A stretch of 64,000 nucleotides of DNA. Origin: Sphaerisporangium perillae. GTDB taxonomy: Bacteria > Actinomycetota > Actinomycetes > Streptosporangiales > Streptosporangiaceae. The translations under genes and the position numbers were made by a program. The stretch is from positions 110,944 to 174,943 of the forward strand of contig NZ_JALLPO010000020.1 of the NCBI RefSeq assembly GCF_023276435.1. Direction: 5' to 3'. Each line of letters starts with the position of its first letter. The stretch's first letter is position 1. This document shows positions 25,889 to 36,310 of the stretch, piece by piece. The notes under the pieces were generated by a model. That model was given only the letters and a program-made list of their open reading frames with translations. It was not told the DNA's origin and ran no database searches.

Positions 25889-27693
25889 ACTTCACCTTCT
25901 CCGACACCATCGCCGGCCGCGTCACCGCCTACGATCCGCAGGCGCGCACCGCCACCGTGGCGACCGCCGACGGGCGGGAGTTCCCCGTCTCGATGGACGG
26001 CGACCCTAGCGCCGAGCTGCTGCGCAACCTCGGGGAACCGTACACCGACGCCTCCGGGCAGCTCGACGACATGCTGGTGCCCGGGCGCTTCCTGTTCGCC
26101 TACGGCATCTTCTACCCGCACGGCGACACGCAGATCTTCGACGCCAAGCGCGTCATCTTCCTCGGCCGGCGTCCCGGCGAGTTCCGGTTCGAGGAGCCGA
26201 ACTGGTGGGTCCGCCAGCTCCAGCAGATCGCGGCCTTCTACCGCAAGGCCCAGTTCGGCGACGGCCCGGCCGACTTCGCGGAGTACCGCACCATGATCAG
26301 GCTGGGCGGCGAGAAGACCGGCAGCCACGTGCAGGAGACCGACACCATCTCGCGGCTGGTCTACGGCATGGCCTCGGCGTACATGCTCACCGGGGACGAC
26401 TCCTACCTGGAGGTCGCCGAGCGCGGCACGGAGTACCTGCGGGCCAACCTGCGCTTCGTCGACGCCGACGAGGACATCGTCTACTGGTACCACGGGCTGC
26501 GGATCGACGGGGACATCCAGCGCAAGCTGTTCACCTCGGAGTTCTCCGACGACTACGACGCCATTCCGATGTACGAGCAGATCTACGCGCTCGCCGGGCC
26601 CGTCCAGACCTACCGGATCACCGGCGACCCGCGGATCAAGAGCGACGCCGACGCGACGCTGCGCCTGTTCGACAGGTTCTTCCTGGACCGGGAGAGCGGC
26701 GGCTACTTCTCGCACATCGACCCGATCCTGCTCAGCCCCGACCACGAGTCGCTCGGCGAGAACCGCGCCAGGAAGAACTGGAACTCGGTCGGCGACCACG
26801 CGCCCGCGTACCTCATCAACCTGTACCTCGCCACCGGCGACCCGCGCTACGCGAAGTTCCTCGAGTACACCTTCGACACCATCGTCGAGCACTTCCCCGA
26901 CGACAAGAACAGCCCGTTCGTCCAGGAGCGGTTCCACCGGGACTGGTCGCACGACACCACCCACGGGTGGCAGCGCAACCGCGCGGTCGTGGGACACAAC
27001 CTGAAGATCGCCTGGAACCTCATGCGGATGAACGCGCTGAAGCCCAAGGCCGAGTACTCCGAGCTCGCCACGCACATCGGCGACATCATGCCGCCGATCG
27101 GCGGCGACCGGCAGCGCGGCGGCTGGTACGACGTGGTCGAGCGGCTCCGCAGGGAAGGCGAGGACCGCTTCCGGTTCGTCTGGCACGACCGCAAGGCCTG
27201 GTGGCAGCAGGAGCAGGCCGTCCTGGCCTACCTCATCCTGTTCGGCATCACCCGGCAGGACCGCTTCAAGGACGAGGCGCGCGGGGCGGAGTCCTTCTAC
27301 AACGCCTTCTTCCTGGACCACGACGAGGGCGCCGTCTACTTCAACGTGCTCGCCAACGGCCTGCCGTACCTCCTCGGAACCGAGCGGCTCAAGGGCAGCC
27401 ACTCGATGAGCATGTACCACTCCTCCGAGCTGTGCTTCCTGGCGGCGGTCTACAACAACCTGCTCATCAACGGCAAGTCGATGGACCTGCACTTCAAGCC
27501 CGACCCCGACGGGTTCGCCGACCGGATCCTGCGCGTCGCGCCCGACCTGCTGCCGGCCGGCTCGGTCCGGATCGGCGCGGTGGAGATCGACGGCGAGCCG
27601 TACGGCGACTACGACGCGGGCGCGCTCACCGTCCGGCTGCCCGAGGCGGCGGGACGCGTGAAGGTCAAGGTCAGGGTGGAGGCGACCCGATGA
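25885..27693 (+). CDS. AGE-family epimerase/isomerase-like protein with N-terminal extension
   Basis: The 602-residue protein has an (alpha/alpha)6-barrel pattern of the N-acylglucosamine 2-epimerase (AGE) family. Repeated helix pairs surround conserved aromatic/His motifs: YWYHGLR, VVGHNLKIAWNLMRM, WHDRKAWWQQEQAVLAYL and SMSMYHSSELCFL. The first ~105 residues are an extra beta-rich domain (IAGRVTAYDPQARTATVA), and ~75 C-terminal residues form another. Typical AGE epimerases are ~400 residues, so it is extended at both ends. The family isomerises sugars; the substrate here is unknown. It lies between DJ-1 and STAS genes with 4-base overlaps on both sides. Confidence 0.82.
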   Translation: MNFTFSDTIAGRVTAYDPQARTATVATADGREFPVSMDGDPSAELLRNLGEPYTDASGQLDDMLVPGRFLFAYGIFYPHGDTQIFDAKRVIFLGRRPGEFRFEEPNWWVRQLQQIAAFYRKAQFGDGPADFAEYRTMIRLGGEKTGSHVQETDTISRLVYGMASAYMLTGDDSYLEVAERGTEYLRANLRFVDADEDIVYWYHGLRIDGDIQRKLFTSEFSDDYDAIPMYEQIYALAGPVQTYRITGDPRIKSDADATLRLFDRFFLDRESGGYFSHIDPILLSPDHESLGENRARKNWNSVGDHAPAYLINLYLATGDPRYAKFLEYTFDTIVEHFPDDKNSPFVQERFHRDWSHDTTHGWQRNRAVVGHNLKIAWNLMRMNALKPKAEYSELATHIGDIMPPIGGDRQRGGWYDVVERLRREGEDRFRFVWHDRKAWWQQEQAVLAYLILFGITRQDRFKDEARGAESFYNAFFLDHDEGAVYFNVLANGLPYLLGTERLKGSHSMSMYHSSELCFLAAVYNNLLINGKSMDLHFKPDPDGFADRILRVAPDLLPAGSVRIGAVEIDGEPYGDYDAGALTVRLPEAAGRVKVKVRVEATR

Positions 27694-28027
27694 CGGTCAA
27701 CGTCAGCACGCGAACGGCGGACGGCGTCACCGTCGCCCGCGTCGAAGGGGAGATCACCAGCACCACGGCCCCCGGCGTGCAGGACCGGCTGCTGCCGCTC
27801 GTCGGCGGCTCAGGCAGGCTGCTCATCGACTTCTCGGCGGTGCCGTACGTGTCCAGTGCCGGCCTGCGGATGCTGCTGATCCTCTACCGGCGGGCGGAGC
27901 AGGCGCAGACGGGCGTCGTCCTCGGCGGCCTGTCGGAAGAGGTGCGGTTCGTGATGTCCGCGACGGGGTTCCTCGGCTTCTTCGAGATCGCCGACGACCT
28001 CGGAAGCGAGATGGGAAGCGTGCGACC

Positions 28028-28031
<4 letters not shown>
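27690..28031 (+). CDS. STAS-domain anti-sigma-factor antagonist
   Basis: The 113-residue protein is a single STAS domain: VARVEGEITSTTAPGVQDRLLPL, then LLIDFSAVPYVSSAGLRMLL with the phosphorylatable Ser in the SSAGLR loop. Such proteins bind anti-sigma kinases when unphosphorylated. It overlaps both neighbours by 4 bases and belongs with the HATPase and SpoIIE genes further along the operon. Confidence 0.92.
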
Positions 28032-30139
<2,108 letters not shown>

Positions 30140-30148
30140 GAGAAGACA

Positions 30149-30460
30149 GTGGCATTCACCGCAACCCTCAGCAGCGGCTCCGGCGCCGCGACCATCCATC
30201 TGGCCGGCGAGCTCGACGCCTCGACCGCGCCCGACTTCCACGAGGCCATCGACGACGCCGTGGCGACGGGCGCCGGCCGCCTGGTGATCGACGCGTCCGA
30301 GTTGACCTACATCGCCAGCGCGGGCCTGCGGGCCCTGGTGTTCGCACGGCAGAAGGTCGCCGAGGACGTCGTGATCGCCATCACCGGCGTCACCGAGCCC
30401 GTCCTGAAGGTCATCCGGATGGCCGGGCTCGACCACGGCTTCGCGATCGCCACCTCGTGA
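30149..30460 (+). CDS. STAS-domain anti-sigma-factor antagonist (second copy)
   Basis: This 103-residue STAS protein starts with GTG 30149 after TAGGAGAAG. Motifs are IHLAGELDASTAPDFHEAI and LVIDASELTYIASAGLRALV with the phospho-Ser in ASAGLR. It follows glgX by 9 bases and precedes the kinase by 7. Two different STAS proteins in one operon imply two partners or competing inputs to the same kinase. Confidence 0.92.
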   Translation: MAFTATLSSGSGAATIHLAGELDASTAPDFHEAIDDAVATGAGRLVIDASELTYIASAGLRALVFARQKVAEDVVIAITGVTEPVLKVIRMAGLDHGFAIATS

Positions 30461-30467
30461 GCCCGCC

Positions 30468-30905
30468 GTGCCCCGGATCTCAGCGTCCCTCGACTCGCTC
30501 GACCAGGTGGCGGGTTACGTGCTGACGCTCGCCGAGCGCGCGGGCCTGCCCTCCTGCCTCACCGACCGGTTGCGACTGGCGGCCGACGAGCTGGCCACCA
30601 ACATCGTGGTCCACGGTTACGGCGAGGCCGGGGGCGAGTTCGCGGTCGAAGGCGGCATGGACGGCGACTCCGTCTGGGTCAGGTTCGAGGACGACGCACG
30701 GCCCTTCGACCCTCGGGCCGGGCTCCGCTGCCCGGAGTACGGGGTGCCGTTCGGACAGCGCCGCATCGGCGGCCTCGGGGTTTACCTGGCCCTGACCGCC
30801 GTGGACGGCTTCACCTACCGGCGCGTCGCGGGACGCAACATCAGCACGCTGCGGATCCTCAGGGATGGAGCACATGAAAAAGACCAGCGTACTTGTGCTG
30901 GATGA
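30468..30905 (+). CDS. RsbW/SpoIIAB-like HATPase anti-sigma kinase
   Basis: The 145-residue GHKL ATPase has the N box RLAADELATNIVVHGYGEAG, the acidic G1 box FEDDARPFDPR and the G2-like IGGLGVYLALTAVDG. These small kinases phosphorylate STAS antagonists and bind sigma factors or other targets. No sigma-factor gene is in the operon, so the target lies elsewhere or is a protein other than a sigma factor. GTG start at 30468. The 3' end overlaps the phosphatase gene by 41 bases. Confidence 0.92.
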   Translation: MPRISASLDSLDQVAGYVLTLAERAGLPSCLTDRLRLAADELATNIVVHGYGEAGGEFAVEGGMDGDSVWVRFEDDARPFDPRAGLRCPEYGVPFGQRRIGGLGVYLALTAVDGFTYRRVAGRNISTLRILRDGAHEKDQRTCAG

Positions 30906-32088
30906 CGGTCCCGAGCCGCCGCAGGATCTGCGGCGGGCACTGGAGGAGGCGGGGGCCCGGGTGCGGGTCCACACGCCGGCCGACGTGCTCGCCGCCGAGC
31001 CGGTGCCGGTCGTGGACGTCCTCCTGGCCTCGGCCGAGGTGCCGCCGAACATCGTCCGCGCCGTCGCCAGGCGGATGGACGCGCAGGGCCTGCGACCCAC
31101 GGTGCTCGCCTACACCGAGCACGACTTCGGCGCACTCGAAGGCCATGTCCACAGCGGGTCCGACTACCTGATGCCCCCCTTCCTGACCTCGCTCGTCCGC
31201 GCGCGGCTCGGCAGCTGCCGCGAGCAGGCGGAGCTGAGCCGCGCGCTGAGCGAGGCCGGAGGCGAGGCCGATCTGCTCCGGTACGAGCGGGAGCTGGAGA
31301 TCGGCAGGGAGATCCAGCTCGGCTTCCTGCCGGAGTCGCTGCCGACACCGGCCGGCTGGGGGATCGATGTCCGCTACCGCCCGGCCAGAACCGTCGCCGG
31401 CGACTTCTACGACGTGTTCGAGCTGGTCAACCGGCGCCGCCTCGGCCTGGTCGTCGCCGATGTGTGCGACAAGGGAGTGGGCGCCGCGCTGTTCATGGCG
31501 CTCATCCGCAGCCTGCTGCGGCACACCGCCGAGCACGGCGGGATCCACAGCCTGAAGACCGTCGACATGCCGGCCCGGCACGACGCGCGCACGGTGCCCA
31601 TGGTCGGCGCCGCCACCCTGCTGAACGCCGTCGAGGCGACCAACGACTACCTGACGCGCAACCACGTCCATCAGGGCTACTTCGCGACCATGTTCTTCGC
31701 GGTGCTGGACCCGGTCACCGGCAGCCTCGTGTACATCAACGGGGGGCACAATCCGCCCGTACTGGTCCGCGCGGCGGGCGGGACCCCGTCGACCCTCGAC
31801 CCGACGGGACCGGCGGTCGGCGTCATCCGGGACTCGACGTTCACACTGGGCCACGCCCACCTGGACCCGGGGGACGTGCTGTTCATCTACACCGACGGGG
31901 TGACCGAGGCTCGCGCCCCCGACCGGGAGTTCTTCGGGGAGGACAGGATGCTGGACGTGCTGTGCGACGGCGCCGGCTCGGGGGACGACCTGCTGCGGCG
32001 GATCGACGGCGCGCTGACGGGATTCGTCGGCACCGCCGAGCAGTCGGACGACATCACCATGATGGCCGTCCACCGGACCGGTGCCTGA
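30865..32088 (+). CDS. SpoIIE/RsbU-type PP2C phosphatase with degenerate receiver domain
   Basis: The C-terminal ~240 residues are a PPM phosphatase: FLPESLP, AGDFYDVFEL, VADVCDKGVGAALFMALI, YINGGHNPPVL, YTDGVTEA and a final DDITMMAV with metal-binding Asp residues. The N-terminal ~110 residues resemble a response-regulator receiver (VLVLDDGPEPPQDLRRALEEA), but where the phosphoacceptor should be the sequence reads VVDVLLASAEVP, so Asp is missing. A helical linker with LRYERELEIGREIQLGFL joins them. It would dephosphorylate the STAS proteins. A second ATG at 30874 is possible. Total 407 residues. Confidence 0.92.
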   Translation: MEHMKKTSVLVLDDGPEPPQDLRRALEEAGARVRVHTPADVLAAEPVPVVDVLLASAEVPPNIVRAVARRMDAQGLRPTVLAYTEHDFGALEGHVHSGSDYLMPPFLTSLVRARLGSCREQAELSRALSEAGGEADLLRYERELEIGREIQLGFLPESLPTPAGWGIDVRYRPARTVAGDFYDVFELVNRRRLGLVVADVCDKGVGAALFMALIRSLLRHTAEHGGIHSLKTVDMPARHDARTVPMVGAATLLNAVEATNDYLTRNHVHQGYFATMFFAVLDPVTGSLVYINGGHNPPVLVRAAGGTPSTLDPTGPAVGVIRDSTFTLGHAHLDPGDVLFIYTDGVTEARAPDREFFGEDRMLDVLCDGAGSGDDLLRRIDGALTGFVGTAEQSDDITMMAVHRTGA

Positions 32089-32831
32089 TGGCCCGCGTCA
32101 TCACCATGCACTCCTACCGGGGAGGCACCGGCAAGTCGAGCACGGCGGCGAACATGGGACTGCTCCTCGCCGCCGAGGGCCTGCGGGTCGGCATCCTGGA
32201 CACCGACATCCAGTCGCCGGCCGTGGACACGATCTTCGGCGTCCCGCCCGGCGCCGCCACGTGCACGTTCGCGGACTACCTGGTGGGCCGCTGCGAGATC
32301 GAGGAAGCCGTCAGGCCCGTGCCGGGCCAGGACCTGTTCATCGTCCCGAGCAGGACGGGCCTGTCCGCGATCAACGAGATCATGGCGGACGGCTACGACG
32401 TCGGGCTGCTGAACGAGGCGGTCACCCGTCTCGTCGCGGCCTTCCGCCCGGACGTGCTGCTCCTGGACACCCACACGGGCATCAACACCGAGACCGTCAT
32501 GGCGGTGGCCGGCTCGGACGCGCTGGTCATCGTCACCCGGGCCCACCGGCTCGACCTGGCGGGCGCGGCGGAGAGCGTCGCCCTCGCCGACCGGCTCGGC
32601 TGCGGGCAGCGGGCCGTGGTGGTGAACATGGTGCCCGAGGGGACGCCCGACGCCGACCTGGTGCCGCGGGTGGAGAAGGCCTACGGCTCCCCGGTCACCG
32701 CCGTGCTCCCGTACGTCCCGGAGATGGCCGAGCTCGCCGGCGAGCACGTCTTCGTCACCGCCCACCCCCGGCACGCGCTGGTCGCGGGATACCGGGAGAT
32801 CAACTCCGTCGTGCTGGGGGACGCGGGCTGA
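32088..32831 (+). CDS. MinD/ParA-family (CpaE-like) ATPase
   Basis: The 247-residue protein has the deviant Walker A YRGGTGKSSTAANMG, switch I-like LDTDIQSPAVD and Walker B VLLLDTHTGIN. VVVNMV forms the nucleotide base pocket. No DNA-binding domain. Such ATPases act in positioning or membrane recruitment; MinD-like C-terminal amphipathic helix is not obvious. It starts in TGATG overlap with the phosphatase gene and closes the eleven-gene run. Confidence 0.88.
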   Translation: MARVITMHSYRGGTGKSSTAANMGLLLAAEGLRVGILDTDIQSPAVDTIFGVPPGAATCTFADYLVGRCEIEEAVRPVPGQDLFIVPSRTGLSAINEIMADGYDVGLLNEAVTRLVAAFRPDVLLLDTHTGINTETVMAVAGSDALVIVTRAHRLDLAGAAESVALADRLGCGQRAVVVNMVPEGTPDADLVPRVEKAYGSPVTAVLPYVPEMAELAGEHVFVTAHPRHALVAGYREINSVVLGDAG

Positions 32832-32992
32832 GAACAGCGTGCGACGTGTACCACCGGTCGGCGCCGCCCGGCTTGACAGCCGACTTGACACAGTCGCCAC
32901 GCATGCGTGTCGATCGCCCGCGCCTGAGGGTAACGTGACGAAAAGTGAACGCTTGATGGCTCCTTCGGCCTGAACGCGAGAGAGACGAGACC

Positions 32993-34906
32993 GTGAGTTT
33001 CCTTCTCAGGCGCGACGATTCACTGTTCGGCAACGCGTGTCCCCTTCCCCGGGCGCTGGGCGAGTTCGATCTGCGGCGCATCCGCGCGGGCCGGCACCAG
33101 CGGCTCTGGCAGGTGCTCGGGGCGCGCACCACGGCCGCCGGCACGACCTTCGCGGTGCTGGCCCCGAACGCGCGGGACGTCCGGGTGGTGGGCGACTTCA
33201 ACGACTGGCGGGGCGAGGCCCACCGCATGAGGCCGGCGGGCTCCTCCGGTGTCTGGGAGCTGTTCGTTCCCGGCGTCGGCGACGGCTGCCGCTACAAGTA
33301 CGAGATCCTCGGGCCGGACGACCGATGGCGGCAGAAGGCCGATCCGATGGCCTCGGCGTCGGAGTGCCCTCCGGCCACCGCGTCGGTCGTGTTCACCTCC
33401 CGCCACCGCTGGGGGGACGCCCGGTGGACGGCGGCCCGGGCCGGAACGGCGGCTCACGAGCAGCCGATGAGCATCTACGAGGTGCACCTCGGCTCCTGGC
33501 GGCCGGGCCTTGGCTACCGGGAGCTCGCCGAGGTGTTACCCGGATACGTCGCCGGCCTCGGCTTCACCCACGTGGAGATCCTGCCCGTGGCGGAGCACGT
33601 CTCGGACGACCACCTGCCCACCGGGCTCTACGCGCCCACCGCCAGGTACGGCAACCCTGACGACTTCCGGTACCTGGTGGACCGGCTCCACCAGGCGGGC
33701 GTGGGCGTCGTCCTCGACTGGACGCCGCTGCGCTTCGCCGCCGACGACTGGGCGCTCGGCCGCTTCGACGGAACACCTCTGTACGAGAGGGACGGGGACG
33801 AGCCGGCGGGGGGCTCCGGGGACGGTCACGGGGATGCCGGGGACGGTCATGGGGGCGCCGGGGATGGTCCGGGGGATGCCGGGGATGGTCCGGGGGACGC
33901 CGGAGGATCGCTCGCCTTCGACCACCGCAGCCGCCGCGTACGCAACTTCCTGCTGGCCAACGCGCTCTACTGGTGCTCGGAGTTCCACATCGACGGGCTG
34001 CGAACGGTCGGCGACCCGCGCCATCGCGACGACGACGCCGTCGCGTCCTTCCTTCGCGAGGTCAACTCGGCCGTCCACTGCCTGAACCCCGGCGTGGTGA
34101 CGGTCGCGGAGGGGACGGCCGCGGGGGGCGGGATGGCGCCCTCCACCGGCTCCGGCGGCCCCGGCTTCGATCTGCGATGGAACACCGGCTGGACGGAGGA
34201 CTGCCTCAGCTACCTGGCGAGGGATCCGGTCTACCGGAGGTACCACCACGGAGAGATCACGTTCTCCATGGTCTACGCCTACTCCGAGCACTACATCCTG
34301 CCGATCTCCCATCTGACCGGATCACTGTCGGCCAAGCTGCCCGGCGACCACTGGCGGCGGCGGGCCGGCCTGCGGGGATTCCTCGCCTTCATGTGGGCCC
34401 ATCCGGGCAAGCAACTGCTGTTCATGGGCCAGGAGTTCGCGCAGGAGGAGGAGTGGTGCCGTCTCCGCGGCCTGCGCTGGGACACCGCCGACGAGGGGGT
34501 CCGCGACCTTGTCCGCGATCTGAACTCGGCCTACCTCCGGTTCCCGGCGCTCTGGCGGCTGGACTCCTCTCCCGAGGGGTTCCGGTGGATCGCCCCGGAC
34601 GCGGCGGAGGAGAACATCGTGGCCTTCCTGCGCTATGACGCCGACGGCAGGCCGATGGCGTGCGTGTGCAACTTCTCTCCCGTGGTCCGTGCGGAATTCA
34701 GGATCGGCCTGCCCTTCCCTGGCCGGTGGAACGAGGTGCTCAACACCGACGCCTCTCCCTACGGGGGGAGCGGCGTGGGCAATCTCGGCGGGGTCGAGGC
34801 GACGGCCACTCCCTGGCACTGCTGCGCGGCCAGCGCGTCCTTGGTGCTGCCGCCGCTGGCGACCGTCTGGTTCCGGCCCGGTTGTGACAAAGTCACCGCA
34901 CCCTGA
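32993..34906 (+). CDS. GlgB-like protein lacking catalytic residues (pseudoenzyme)
   Basis: The whole 637-residue chain aligns with 1,4-alpha-glucan branching enzyme: CBM48 region (TTFAVLAPNARDVRVVGDFN), FTHVEILPVAEHV, FHIDGLR, WAHPGKQLLFMGQEF and a typical C-terminal domain (NTDASPYGGSGVGNLGGVEA). Yet region I has Arg247 where His is expected (LDWTPLRF). Region II reads GLRTVGD, with Val339 replacing the nucleophile Asp of GLRVDAV. Region IV reads SHLTGS, losing the HDE signature. The acid Glu373 (VAEGT) survives. The frame is intact, so selection has kept it; a glucan-binding or regulatory role is inferred. A Gly/Asp repeat replaces part of the catalytic domain. GTG start. Confidence 0.88.
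   Translation: MSFLLRRDDSLFGNACPLPRALGEFDLRRIRAGRHQRLWQVLGARTTAAGTTFAVLAPNARDVRVVGDFNDWRGEAHRMRPAGSSGVWELFVPGVGDGCRYKYEILGPDDRWRQKADPMASASECPPATASVVFTSRHRWGDARWTAARAGTAAHEQPMSIYEVHLGSWRPGLGYRELAEVLPGYVAGLGFTHVEILPVAEHVSDDHLPTGLYAPTARYGNPDDFRYLVDRLHQAGVGVVLDWTPLRFAADDWALGRFDGTPLYERDGDEPAGGSGDGHGDAGDGHGGAGDGPGDAGDGPGDAGGSLAFDHRSRRVRNFLLANALYWCSEFHIDGLRTVGDPRHRDDDAVASFLREVNSAVHCLNPGVVTVAEGTAAGGGMAPSTGSGGPGFDLRWNTGWTEDCLSYLARDPVYRRYHHGEITFSMVYAYSEHYILPISHLTGSLSAKLPGDHWRRRAGLRGFLAFMWAHPGKQLLFMGQEFAQEEEWCRLRGLRWDTADEGVRDLVRDLNSAYLRFPALWRLDSSPEGFRWIAPDAAEENIVAFLRYDADGRPMACVCNFSPVVRAEFRIGLPFPGRWNEVLNTDASPYGGSGVGNLGGVEATATPWHCCAASASLVLPPLATVWFRPGCDKVTAP
33812..33904. repeat. In-frame GGGGATG(C/G)CGGGGATGGTC-like repeat coding a Gly/Asp-rich insert
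   Basis: About five imperfect 15-18-bp units encode GDGHGDAGDGHGGAG and GDGPGDAGDGPGDAG inside the GlgB-like protein. They replace the conserved stretch that normally links catalytic regions I and II. Confidence 0.85.
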
Positions 34907-34908
34907 GG

Positions 34909-34937
34909 CAAAAAAACCGCACGGGCGGTATTGTTTT
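34909..34937. promoter_or_regulatory. Second ARE-like element (or weak terminator)
   Basis: The core ACCG-N6-CGGT (34916-34929) matches the afsA/receptor operator exactly in spacing and is flanked by AAAAAA on the left and ATTGTTTT on the right. It lies 3 bases after the GlgB-like stop and about 80 bases before the transposase-like gene. The 5-bp stem followed by T-rich DNA could equally serve as a weak terminator. Confidence 0.5.
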
Positions 34938-34943
34938 CCTCGT

Positions 34944-34957
34944 ACCCCTTAAGGGGT
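34944..34957. promoter_or_regulatory. Perfect 14-bp palindrome ACCCCTTAAGGGGT
   Basis: A complete dyad in the short promoter region of the transposase-like gene, 15 bases after the ARE-like element. Candidate operator for an unknown dimeric regulator. Confidence 0.5.
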
Positions 34958-35008
34958 CGTGCCTTCCTGTGAACTCTGGGCACGGGGCGCAGACTGAGGG
35001 GGTCGCCC

Positions 35009-36247
35009 GTGAGTGTCGAAACATTCGCTTCCGAACAGGAGAACATCACATCTGAGTTCTTCGCCCGGTTCTGCGGCATCGTGTTCTCCTCGCTGAAGCG
35101 GCGCGACCAGCGTCGATGGGCACGGTTGTACATACGGGGGCTGCTGTCGATCGAGGGACGCAAGACGATGCGGGGAATCGCGTCCCTGGAGAGCGAGCCT
35201 GCCGTCGAGCAGAGCCTGCAGCAGTTCATCAGCCAGTCACCGTGGGCCTGGATCTCCGTCAGGCGCACCCTGGCCGGCTACCTGGAGCAGGCCATCCGCC
35301 CGATCGCGCTCGTCGCCGAGCCGCTGGTGATCCCCAAGTCGGGAGAGCACTCCGTCGGCGTGGAGCGCCGATTCGTCCAGAAGCTCGGCCGTCTGGCCAA
35401 CTGCCAGCAGGTCCTGGGCGTCTGGCTGGCGTCCGAGCAGGCGGCCTTCCCGATCGACTGGCGGCTCATCCTGCCGGAGAGCTGGACCGACGATCCCGGC
35501 CGCCGGCGGCGAGCGGGCATCCCGGACGAGGAGGTGAGCCTCACCGTGGAAGAGTGCGCCGCCGAGGTGGTCGCCGACATCATCAAGGTGTGGGGGCTGA
35601 AGCCGCGCCCGGTCGTGATGGACGCACGGGAGATCGACATCGGCAGGCTGATCTTCGAGTTGTCGGCCAGGGGAGTCCCCTTCGTGCTCCGGGTGCACGA
35701 CTCGACCCCGGTGAGCCCGTCCGACCCGAGGGTCCCGATGGGCATGGGCCGCCGCATCGAGGCCGGTCAGCTCATCGACGCGCTCCGCGACGTGAGCCGC
35801 ATCGTCGAATCCCGCAGACCCGTGACCGGCGGCGCGGCCGCGGCGCCGCACACCGCCGTGGTCGTCACCGCCCGGGTTCACACGCCGTTCCGCTCGGCGA
35901 CGGCCAAGGACGAACCCTCGACGCTCACCATGCTCGGGGCCTGGACAGGGCCTGAACAGCGCTCGGTCGCCGTGTGGCTGTCCAACATCACCAAGATGCC
36001 GCCGGCGGCACTGCTGCGAATCGCCCAGACGGCCGAGCGGGTGGCCTGGGACCGCGCCGGAGTGACCCATCGCCTCGGGCTGCGCGACTTCGAGGGCAGA
36101 TCGTTCCGCGGATGGCATCACCACGTCACGCTGGTGTCCGCCGCGCACGCCTTCTGGATGCTGCTGTCAGGTGGCCGCGACCAGCGCCTGTTCCCGGTGA
36201 CCGCCATGCCGGCCGTGCACGGCGGCCGGACCTCCCGCACGGCCTGA
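35009..36247 (+). CDS. IS701-like transposase homologue lacking DDE residues (probably domesticated)
   Basis: The 412-residue protein matches IS701-family transposases: KRRDQRRWARLYIRGLLS near the N-terminus, LQQFISQSPW, GRLANCQQVLGVWLAS, WRLILPESW and RDFEGRSFRGWHHHVTLV. The catalytic acids are gone: the VDDTGFPK equivalent is Glu104-Pro105 in VAEPLVIPK, and the YRELK Glu position reads AGVTH. Only the middle Asp (VVMDAREID) remains. No terminal inverted repeats or target duplications flank the gene. It has its own promoter region with two dyads. The gene is intact, so it likely serves a host function such as DNA binding. GTG start with GAGGGGG upstream. Confidence 0.82.
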   Translation: MSVETFASEQENITSEFFARFCGIVFSSLKRRDQRRWARLYIRGLLSIEGRKTMRGIASLESEPAVEQSLQQFISQSPWAWISVRRTLAGYLEQAIRPIALVAEPLVIPKSGEHSVGVERRFVQKLGRLANCQQVLGVWLASEQAAFPIDWRLILPESWTDDPGRRRRAGIPDEEVSLTVEECAAEVVADIIKVWGLKPRPVVMDAREIDIGRLIFELSARGVPFVLRVHDSTPVSPSDPRVPMGMGRRIEAGQLIDALRDVSRIVESRRPVTGGAAAAPHTAVVVTARVHTPFRSATAKDEPSTLTMLGAWTGPEQRSVAVWLSNITKMPPAALLRIAQTAERVAWDRAGVTHRLGLRDFEGRSFRGWHHHVTLVSAAHAFWMLLSGGRDQRLFPVTAMPAVHGGRTSRTA

Positions 36248-36310
36248 CGGCTGCCCGCTCCACCCGATGCCCGCCGGGTCCATTCGCGGTTCCGGTACTA
36301 AACTGCCCGG

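Noticed and set aside
25576..27492. 638-codon minus-strand open frame opposite the epimerase gene
   Set aside because: It is a shadow of a strongly supported plus-strand gene in GC-rich DNA: no domain, and valine/glutamate/arginine-biased composition.
32993..34906. Ordinary functional glgB
   Set aside because: Nucleophile Asp, region I His and region IV HD are all substituted.
34909..34937. Strong rho-independent terminator after the GlgB-like gene
   Set aside because: The stem is only five base pairs and the T tract is interrupted; kept only as an alternative to the ARE-like reading.
35009..36247. Active insertion sequence
   Set aside because: Two of three DDE acids are missing, and no terminal repeats or target duplication are visible.
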